Of a stretch of DNA of 40,010 nt, positions 34,486 to 40,010 are shown in pieces. Origin of the DNA: Candidatus Sulfopaludibacter sp. SbA3 (GTDB lineage: Bacteria; Acidobacteriota; Terriglobia; Bryobacterales; Bryobacteraceae); the NCBI GenBank assembly GCA_945893365.1, contig CAMDED010000064.1:1-40010 (forward strand), read 5' to 3'. The translations under genes were made by a program, and so were the position numbers. Numbering within the stretch: the first letter of the stretch is position 1; each line of letters opens with the position of its first letter. The notes under the pieces were generated by a model. The model ran no database searches, was not told the DNA's origin, and was given only the letters and a program-made list of their open reading frames with translations.

Positions 34486-36251
34486 ACTACGCGCTGTGGT
34501 TACAGAATCTGGGACTGTATTGTGCGCAGGTCGCGATCGTCGCCCTGGCAGGGGCCCTGGCTGCCGCCGCATTCCGCATGCGCGCTCCCGGGCCTCGTCT
34601 GCTTTACTGGCAGATTGTGCTGTCCGCCTGCCTAATTCTCCCCGCCGTGCAGCCTTGGAAACAGGCGCCCTCGGGGCAGGATGACGTGCAGGTCGAAATT
34701 CGCGGCGCGCGGACTGCGCAGTCTCCCCAACGCGGCGAAACGGTTCCGATCGAGCTTGCGGTGGCGATCCTTCTCTCCGCCGGCGTCGCCCTGCGCACCG
34801 CGTGGCTCGCAGCCGGATTTCTAAAACTCCGGTCCCTCCGCCAAACCGCGCGGCTTGTCCATCCGCCGCTCCCGGCGATAGAGGAGATGCGCCGAAAAAC
34901 CGGTGTCGACGCGCCGGCGTTTCTCTCTTCCCGTATTTTGAGCCCCATCGCGATGGGCGTTTTTCGGCCAGCCATTCTGTTGCCGGAGCGCTTTCTCACC
35001 ATGCCGGTCGAAGAACAGCGAGCCGTGGCTTGCCATGAGCTGCTGCACATCCGCCGGCGGGATACTCTCATTGTCATCCTCGAGGAGTTCGTCCGCGCCG
35101 TCCTTTGGTTCCATCCCGCCGTGTGGTGGATTCTGGGCCAGATTCATTTGACCCGTGAACAAGCCGTGGACCGGGAAGCGGTGCGGCTCACGAAGTCGCG
35201 GGCGAGCTATCTCACCGCGCTGCTGGCCATGGCGGAAGCGAAGGTGCGGCTCGACCTCGCGCCCGCCCCGTTGTTTTTGAGAAAACGCCATCTCGCGAAA
35301 AGAGTGGCGTCCATCCTGATGGAGGTAACTATGTCGAAACGTCGAATGATTCCGTCCATGGCCGCGATGCTTGGTGTGCTTCTGGCCGCCGGCCGCGTGG
35401 CTGTACTTGTCTTTCCCTTGCAGGCCCAGGCGCAGGAGGGCGAGAGTCCGCGCGTCCTTCACAAGGCGCTCGCGGTCTATCCAGCGGAAGCGAAACAGAA
35501 GCGCATTGAGGGCGCCGTGACTATGGAAATCTCGCTCGATGCAAAAGGCAACGTCACCGACGCCCGCGCCGTCAGTGGTCCGGAGGAGTTGCGCGCGGCC
35601 GCGCTGCGATCGGTGCTTGATTCGCATTACGCAAACGATTCCGGGTATGCCCGGAAGGCGACGGCGACGGTTGAATTCCGGCTTGGCGATCAGGCCCAAG
35701 CCGTGAACAGGGCCGTTGTGAATCCGGCAAGAGATATGGGGCGCGTGCAGCGGATTCAGATCGAGGGCGTCACCGCAAGCGCGCAAGAGACGCTTCAGAG
35801 CCGGATTCCGGTGCGGGTCGGCGATCTGCTGAGCGCGGACTTGCAGAACCGGACCCGTGAAGCCGTGCGGGATGTTGACGAACATCTGGGCGTCTGGTTC
35901 AGCCCCGCGGAGGGTGGATCCGCGGTAAGGATCGGACTTGCGGGAAAGGCGACTTCGCCTGAACAGATTCGAATAGGCGGCAATATTCAAGCGCAAAAGA
36001 TCGTGACGAAGGTCAGGCCGTTGTATCCGCCGCTCGCGAAACAGGCGCGCCTCGAAGGCACGGTGAGGCTGTCGGTCGCGATCGCGAAAGACGGCACTGC
36101 GAAGGAAATCAACGTAGTGAGTGGAGAAGATCTGCTGGCGCCGTCTTCCATTGAAGCGGTGAAGCAGTGGGTCTGGCAACCGACCCTGCTCAATGGCAAC
36201 CCCGTCGAAGTATTGACCGACGTCGACATCAACTACACGCTCGCCAAGTAG
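34482..36251 (+). CDS. M56 BlaR1-like membrane metallopeptidase fused to TonB C-terminal and POTRA-like domains
   Basis: This 589-residue protein has N-terminal membrane helices (about residues 8-30, 40-58 and 88-108). The M56 peptidase region has the zinc motif H185-E-L-L-H189 and a helix at VLWFHPAVWWIL. A further membrane helix lies near 292-312. The outside part is not a penicillin-binding domain. It has a TonB_C-like domain (about 320-405, ALAVYPAEAKQKRIEGAVTM), a POTRA-like segment (about 420-485, RIQIEGVTASAQETLQSRIPV), and a second TonB_C-like domain (about 503-589, VRPLYPPLAKQARLEGTVRL). It is probably a sensor-protease acting on the BlaI repressor encoded just upstream, with a periplasmic ligand read by the TonB_C/POTRA module. 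The ATGA overlap indicates coupling. Confidence 0.85.
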   Translation: MNYALWLQNLGLYCAQVAIVALAGALAAAAFRMRAPGPRLLYWQIVLSACLILPAVQPWKQAPSGQDDVQVEIRGARTAQSPQRGETVPIELAVAILLSAGVALRTAWLAAGFLKLRSLRQTARLVHPPLPAIEEMRRKTGVDAPAFLSSRILSPIAMGVFRPAILLPERFLTMPVEEQRAVACHELLHIRRRDTLIVILEEFVRAVLWFHPAVWWILGQIHLTREQAVDREAVRLTKSRASYLTALLAMAEAKVRLDLAPAPLFLRKRHLAKRVASILMEVTMSKRRMIPSMAAMLGVLLAAGRVAVLVFPLQAQAQEGESPRVLHKALAVYPAEAKQKRIEGAVTMEISLDAKGNVTDARAVSGPEELRAAALRSVLDSHYANDSGYARKATATVEFRLGDQAQAVNRAVVNPARDMGRVQRIQIEGVTASAQETLQSRIPVRVGDLLSADLQNRTREAVRDVDEHLGVWFSPAEGGSAVRIGLAGKATSPEQIRIGGNIQAQKIVTKVRPLYPPLAKQARLEGTVRLSVAIAKDGTAKEINVVSGEDLLAPSSIEAVKQWVWQPTLLNGNPVEVLTDVDINYTLAK

Positions 36252-36264
36252 GCGGCAGGAAGCC

Positions 36265-36301
36265 CAGGATGTGGGCGGGCCGGTGTCCGCCCCGCATCCT
36301 G
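36265..36301 (+). terminator. hairpin terminator of the blaI-blaR1-like operon
   Basis: CAGGATG-t-GGGCGG pairs with CCGCCC-cg-CATCCTG, giving 13 base pairs around a small internal mismatch, with an 8-base loop. It begins 13 bases after the stop codon at 36251. Only a very short T-run follows, so termination is likely but not textbook. Confidence 0.6.
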
Positions 36302-36323
36302 TTAAACTGGGTGTTCCGTCCGC

Positions 36324-37340
36324 ATGGGGATCTACTCTCGTTCCATCGACCGCTGGGAGCTGAAGCTGGCCACCCGCGATACCAACCGCGTTATTCGCAA
36401 GTTCGAGTGGGGCCTCGACTGGCTCGGCGAGCCGCCCTCGAACGGCCAGTCGGCTGAGCGGCTTCGCGAGCTGACCCGCAACGCCGTATCCGGCTCGGAC
36501 CGTTTCTTCGACTACCGGACTCCCACGGATTTCAAGCTCGACGGCAGCCATCTCACGTTCACAAGCCCCGTCCACACGCCGTATCCCGAGAACAACACCG
36601 TGCACGCCGAGTTCTTTCCGCGAAGCGATGGGCCGCGCCGCGCCGTGCTTGTTCTGCCGCAGTGGAACGCGGACGCTCGCGGCCACCTCGGCCTTTGCCG
36701 CCTGCTGAACCGCTTCGGTATCACCGCCCTGCGGATGAGTCTGGCGTATCACGACCGCCGCATGCCGCCCGAACTCGAGCGCGCCGACTATCACGTTTCA
36801 AGCAACGTCGGCCGCACCATTCACGCCTCGCGGCAGTCCGTAATCGATTCGCGGGCGTGCCTGGACTGGCTTCAACAGCAGGGTTACGAGACGCTCGGCA
36901 TGCTCGGCACCAGTCTCGGCTCGTGCGTGGCGTTCATCGCCGTCGCTCATGACACACGCATCAGGACGGCGGCGTTCAATCACGTATCCATGTATTTTTC
37001 CGACGTCGTGTGGACGGGCATTTCAACCAAACACGTTCGGGCCGGTTTCGACGGCGAAGTCACCGAGGAGCAGTTGCGCGAGTACTGGTCGGTCGTCAGC
37101 CCCGCTACCTACCTGGACCGCCTTGACGGGCGCGATCTCGACAGCCTTCTGATCTGGGCCAGGCACGATTCGAGCTTTCTGCCGCAATATTCAAAGCAGG
37201 TTCTCGCCGAATTTCACCGCCGCAAGCTGCGCCACAAGGTCTTCGAGCTGCCCTGCGGACACTACACGACGGGCAAGTTTCCGTTCAACGTCATCGACGG
37301 CCTTGCCATGTGCCGTTTCCTCGATAAGCGCCTGAAGTAG
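36324..37340 (+). CDS. alpha/beta hydrolase, ABHD18-like
   Basis: This 338-residue protein has the fold of an alpha/beta hydrolase. The nucleophile elbow is GTSLGS with Ser197, the acid is probably Asp282 in WARHDSSFLP, and the base is His313 in PCGHYTTG. The segment RRAVLVLPQWNADARGH holds the probable oxyanion-hole strand. The sequence layout resembles ABHD18 (DUF2048) proteins, whose substrates are not well defined. No signal peptide is seen, so it is cytoplasmic. The ATG at 36324 lacks a Shine-Dalgarno; a TAAACT hexamer lies 15 bases before it. The next gene starts 14 bases after its stop codon. Confidence 0.8.
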   Translation: MGIYSRSIDRWELKLATRDTNRVIRKFEWGLDWLGEPPSNGQSAERLRELTRNAVSGSDRFFDYRTPTDFKLDGSHLTFTSPVHTPYPENNTVHAEFFPRSDGPRRAVLVLPQWNADARGHLGLCRLLNRFGITALRMSLAYHDRRMPPELERADYHVSSNVGRTIHASRQSVIDSRACLDWLQQQGYETLGMLGTSLGSCVAFIAVAHDTRIRTAAFNHVSMYFSDVVWTGISTKHVRAGFDGEVTEEQLREYWSVVSPATYLDRLDGRDLDSLLIWARHDSSFLPQYSKQVLAEFHRRKLRHKVFELPCGHYTTGKFPFNVIDGLAMCRFLDKRLK

Positions 37341-37354
37341 TAAACTGGCGTGTC

Positions 37355-37846
37355 ATGAACCAGCGCGACTCTTCGATATCGCGTGTTCGAATCGCGATCC
37401 TTGCGATCGCGCCATCTATTGTCTTTGGACAGCCGGCGGAAGACTCGTGGGGCAATCTCAGCCGATTGCGCGCAGGCCAGAAGATCGAGGTCGTCGATAT
37501 AAAGTTGAAGCCGGTAGCGGGAAAGTTCAGCGCATTTTCCGAAGCCGCGATTTCCTTGCTGGTGGGCAAGGACCGGATATCGATTCCTCGCGCCAACGTC
37601 TTGAGCGTGAAAAATCGGGAAGGGTCTCATCGGGCGCGGAATATTCTTCTTGGACTGGCCGCCGGCGCCGCGGGAGGTTTGGCAGCCGGCGCTATCAAAG
37701 GTGCGACCTACCATGAGGAGGGGGAAACGCCTGTTTTCCTGATGGTGGCGACCCCAATCGGCGCGGGCATCGGCGCTGCTGCAGGCGCTGCTCTACCGGC
37801 CTGGCAGGTGACCGTTTACCGGGCAAAAGCTCGTCCAAGGCCATAG
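37355..37846 (+). CDS. small exported protein with C-terminal glycine-zipper segments
   Basis: This 163-residue protein has a signal peptide or N-terminal anchor (VRIAILAIAPSIVFG). A short beta-rich domain follows (NLSRLRAGQKIEVVDIKLKPVAGKF to ISIPRANVLSVKN), like small barrel domains that handle ligand or RNA. Two Gly/Ala-rich hydrophobic stretches (LLGLAAGAAGGLAAGA and GAGIGAAAGAAL) with glycine-zipper spacing suggest membrane insertion. The type is common in Acidobacteriota and unnamed. TAAACT lies 8 bases before the ATG and no Shine-Dalgarno is present. It faces the lipoprotein gene at 38059, which has similar glycine-zipper segments. Confidence 0.75.
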   Translation: MNQRDSSISRVRIAILAIAPSIVFGQPAEDSWGNLSRLRAGQKIEVVDIKLKPVAGKFSAFSEAAISLLVGKDRISIPRANVLSVKNREGSHRARNILLGLAAGAAGGLAAGAIKGATYHEEGETPVFLMVATPIGAGIGAAAGAALPAWQVTVYRAKARPRP

Positions 37847-37931
37847 TTGATTGAGGAGCCCATAATTGCGTAAGAGGGCCGCCTCCGATCCCGCCGGACC
37901 GGGGGGATACGAAGTGAACGAGGATCCTTTC

Positions 37932-37955
37932 GCCACGGTACGCCAAAACCGTGGC
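37932..37955. repeat. stem-loop between convergent genes
   Basis: A perfect 8-base inverted repeat (GCCACGGT / ACCGTGGC) with an 8-base loop lies in the 212-base gap between two convergent genes. It could serve as a shared 3'-end structure. No T-run is present on either side. Confidence 0.45.
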
Positions 37956-38058
37956 ATCCCGGCTTACTTCCGGCCCGGCGCGCCGCCGAGCCATATTTAA
38001 GCGGGAGTCCCGCCACTACGTCGACGGGGAAGGCGTGTCCCCGCTGGAGAGGGTGTTT

Positions 38059-38772
38059 CTACCTCGACCCGGAGACATTGACCGAACTACTCAGTGCGAA
38101 ACGCAGCACGGTTTCGCTGGGGATGGCGGCGGAATCGCCGTACGTGACAAGCACCGCGCCAGTCCCGGCCCCGGCGCCCGCAGCCGCGCCTATGGCGGCG
38201 CCCCGGCCTCCTCCGGCTATGGCCCCAATCGCCGCTCCTATACCGCTGCCGATTCCGACCTTGGCAGCGTCTTTGCGCTTGGTTGCGTTCGCCTCGCGCG
38301 TATGGGTGCCGGTCGAAATCTGGATCCCGCGGCCGCCGGCGGTGTCGAGCCGCGTCAGCTGAACCGACAGTGTCGCGCGGCCCTTCACACGCCCGCCTTT
38401 ATCGCTCTCGACAATCCTGCCCTCGACCTCCGTGCCTTTTGGAAAGATCTCGCGGCCATCGAGGACCAGGGGCTGCTCCAGATGCGCGGTGAACGTCTCT
38501 CCCGCCTCCTGCGTCTTGGTGGACAAGGCGGTTGTAGTTCGAACCACGAGCGCCGTTCCCGCCGGCAGGGAGACGGAAGCGGGCTTGGCCGGAGGCTTCT
38601 CCACCCTCTCCATCCGAGGGGCGCCGGAGCCGGCGCTTCGGCCGGCGGCGGATTTCTCGGGCGCGATGGTCGTGGTCACCGGATCCCGGTTGGACCCGTT
38701 ATCCCTATTGCATCCAGGTTGGACCAAAACGGCTAGCGCCAAGCCCACGCCCAATAGTGTGTTTGCGTTCAT
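38059..38772 (-). CDS. probable lipoprotein with glycine-zipper region
   Basis: This protein has 237 residues from the ATG at 38772, chosen because GGAGG lies 8 bases upstream and a signal peptide follows at once (TLLGVGLALAVLVQPGC). Cys near residue 21 may be lipidated, although the lipobox (VQPGC) is not canonical. A low-complexity linker is followed by a beta-rich domain (ALVVRTTTALSTKTQEAGETFTAHLEQPL; FPKGTEVEGRIVES), then a glycine-zipper stretch (GIGSGIGAAIGAIAGGG), and a beta end. It is probably anchored in the envelope; function unknown. The frame is open further upstream to 38832, but that part has no start signals. Confidence 0.78.
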   Translation of the reverse strand: MNANTLLGVGLALAVLVQPGCNRDNGSNRDPVTTTIAPEKSAAGRSAGSGAPRMERVEKPPAKPASVSLPAGTALVVRTTTALSTKTQEAGETFTAHLEQPLVLDGREIFPKGTEVEGRIVESDKGGRVKGRATLSVQLTRLDTAGGRGIQISTGTHTREANATKRKDAAKVGIGSGIGAAIGAIAGGGRGAAIGAAAGAGAGTGAVLVTYGDSAAIPSETVLRFALSSSVNVSGSR

Positions 38773-38875
38773 AATCGATGCCTCCTCGCATCCACGCAAG
38801 GCCCTCGGGCCGTGCGGTTCACTGCTTTCCATCCGCGCGCCACTTGCCAGGGCGCAAACGCCCCCGGCCGCCGAT

Positions 38876-38906
38876 CAATCCGGTCAGGGCGGCGCCGGCC
38901 GGATTG
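38876..38906. repeat. GC-rich inverted repeat upstream of the lipoprotein gene
   Basis: CAATCCGG / CCGGATTG is a perfect 8-base inverted repeat with a 15-base GC-rich centre. It lies in the 256-base gap between the secreted-protein stop codon (39029) and the lipoprotein start (38772). It may be a transcript end for the former or a regulatory palindrome for the latter. Confidence 0.35.
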
Positions 38907-39028
38907 AACTGAGGCTGGCCTTCGACCGCTTCGCGGCCTTGGGGTTCTGCTAAGGGGGAATGCGGATCCGCCGGCCGCAAAAAGGATGCTTGAAATCGCC
39001 GCTCTCACCTGCCTCCCGCTTGCCGATT

Positions 39029-39613
39029 CTACGAGCTTCGGCGCAATATCTTTCTTCTAATGTCCGGCCAGAACTCAAGGGCCACGTTCTTGGCCGCATC
39101 GAACCCGAGGCTGGCGGAGCCATTGGCAAATCCCCGGCGCACCGTATTGAGCCGGTCCGGATGCCACTGGTTTGAAATAAAGGCTGCGCCGTACGCGCTT
39201 CCCAGCCGCCAGGCGGATAATGTCTCTCCGCCGCTATCCGTGCGGGTCAGAATGGTTCCGCGTAGCGCATGGCCCACGCGGCGCCGGATCCCCGTGCTGT
39301 TCGATCGGAAGTAACGGGGGTCCTGGCGCAGTGTCGAATCCAGGCTGAACGCGAGGACGCCGCGGATTCCGGAGGACGCGGCCGAAGAGCCAAGGCGCTT
39401 GCCATAGCCGCTGCCGCCCTGTCCCCACTCCGTGGGGCTGTCAATCATCTGGAGAAACGCCGCTCTCACTCCGCTCAGCCCAATCGAAGCGGGACCGAAG
39501 GATCCTTCAGCGTGAAAGCGCAGTTTGCCATTCGGATCGAGCGCTTCCGGAGTCTGAGCGATTCCGGCAACGGAAGCCTGACAGAGCGAGACGACAATCA
39601 ATAGTGTCCTCAT
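39029..39613 (-). CDS. secreted protein, uncharacterised acidobacterial type
   Basis: This 194-residue protein has a signal peptide (MRTLLIVVSLCQASVAGIA, then QTPEAL). The mature part contains FGPASIGLSGVRAAFLQM, EWGQGGSGYGKRLGSS, an Arg-rich middle (DPRYFRSNSTGIRRRVGHAL) and repeated Gly/Ala patches. This suggests an outer-membrane-associated protein with amphipathic helices. I recognise the general type from acidobacterial genomes but know no function. No Shine-Dalgarno lies before the ATG at 39613. The lipoprotein gene follows on the same strand after a 256-base gap, so co-transcription is uncertain. Confidence 0.7.
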   Translation of the reverse strand: MRTLLIVVSLCQASVAGIAQTPEALDPNGKLRFHAEGSFGPASIGLSGVRAAFLQMIDSPTEWGQGGSGYGKRLGSSAASSGIRGVLAFSLDSTLRQDPRYFRSNSTGIRRRVGHALRGTILTRTDSGGETLSAWRLGSAYGAAFISNQWHPDRLNTVRRGFANGSASLGFDAAKNVALEFWPDIRRKILRRSS

Positions 39614-40010
39614 AAACGAAATATCTCAAGGTCCCACCGCCTGAAGAGCGTTCCCGGCCGGCGTGGGAGGACCTCGGGTCCGCGATATGATCCATTTGGC
39701 CGAGCCCGCCCCTTGGGTCTGCCCGTCAAGAACCGAGCGACAGGAACAATTGCTGTGATGGCGATCGGCAGGCGGCCGGTTGTTGTCCGCCGCAATGCTC
39801 TCCTCCCGATTGGTTAATGCACGTTTGTGACCACCTCTCTCCAATAGCGTGACTGGGATGGACAGTATATTCCAATCGAAGAATGAGCCTGAAGGAGGAA
39901 GGGAGCGAACAGCCGCGGGGCCTCCTTTCTTGAGTTGAGAATGACCAAAAACTGCCCATACGCCGTACAATCTCCGGGGCCGACCAACGGGAGGTGGGAC
40001 ACCGCCCCCG
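39614..40010. other. unassigned right edge
   Basis: No gene is called. Near the right end a plus-strand frame (ATG at 39941, TKNCPYAVQSPGPTNGRW) stays open to the window edge and could be the start of a gene. It has no ribosome binding site and cannot be judged from so few codons. The left part is the presumed promoter region of the secreted-protein gene; no clear promoter was found. Confidence 0.35.

Noticed and set aside
34482-36251. Beta-lactam resistance system
   Set aside because: Although the genes are BlaI/BlaR1-like, no penicillin-binding sensor domain and no beta-lactamase gene are present, so an antibiotic role is not supported.
34821-36794. 657-codon open frame on the minus strand
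   Set aside because: It runs antisense through the M56-TonB fusion gene and the following hydrolase gene, both with clear motifs. It has the composition of a mirror frame.
37951-38736. 261-codon plus-strand frame
   Set aside because: It is antisense to the lipoprotein gene, which has a ribosome binding site and signal peptide; the plus frame has neither.

Overview
The window looks like a piece of a high-GC Acidobacteriota chromosome, probably of the Solibacter/Bryobacter type. That placement is an inference from gene content: three large Oar-like TonB-dependent receptors with an N-terminal carboxypeptidase-regulatory-like domain, two DUF1549/DUF1553 (PSCyt1) + DUF1501 gene pairs, a BlaI + M56-peptidase/TonB fusion pair, and an HTTM-DCC1 membrane protein. 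No rRNA, tRNA, CRISPR array, insertion sequence, phage gene or integrase was seen.

Layout. 0.3-1.2 kb: a bicupin protein (-). 1.5-5.0 kb: TonB-dependent receptor 1 (+) behind a good sigma70-type promoter and two FadR-like operator sites. 5.1-7.1 kb: a small minus-strand membrane operon around an HTTM-DCC1 fusion, with a possible broken gene at its head. 7.2-13.2 kb: a plus-strand operon of c-type-cytochrome/DUF1549/DUF1553 protein, DUF1501 protein and exported S9 peptidase. 13.2-23.1 kb: a minus-strand block of enolase-superfamily dehydratase, amidohydrolase, TonB-dependent receptor 3, TonB-dependent receptor 2 and a divergent ketol-acid-reductoisomerase-like protein. 23.2-25.3 kb: a divergent IclR regulator and an MFS transporter (+). 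25.2-30.7 kb: a second DUF1549/DUF1553 - DUF1501 operon (-), ending in a ceramidase-family protein. 31.3-32.5 kb: a GT2 glycosyltransferase (-). 32.7-34.0 kb: an uncharacterised CxxCH protein (+). 34.1-36.3 kb: a BlaI/BlaR1-like pair (+) with its own operator and terminator. 36.3-37.8 kb: an alpha/beta hydrolase and a small exported protein (+). 38.1-39.6 kb: a lipoprotein and a secreted protein (-).

How the genes may work together (inference). The 13-25 kb region reads as one scavenging and catabolic locus. Two outer-membrane receptors would import a ligand and the MFS (ACS-like) carrier would move an organic anion over the inner membrane. An amidohydrolase, possibly a lactonase, and a mandelate-racemase-type acid-sugar dehydratase would process it, under IclR control from a palindrome between the divergent genes. 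The reductoisomerase-like protein would add an unassigned step. The two DUF1549-DUF1501 operons share a plan: exported heme protein, then exported alkaline-phosphatase-fold protein, then a hydrolase that differs between them. This suggests a modular, uncharacterised periplasmic degradation system.

Several genes lack a Shine-Dalgarno sequence and instead have a -10-like hexamer 6-11 bases before the start codon, which suggests leaderless mRNAs. All functional names rest on reading the protein sequences by eye; no database search was run.
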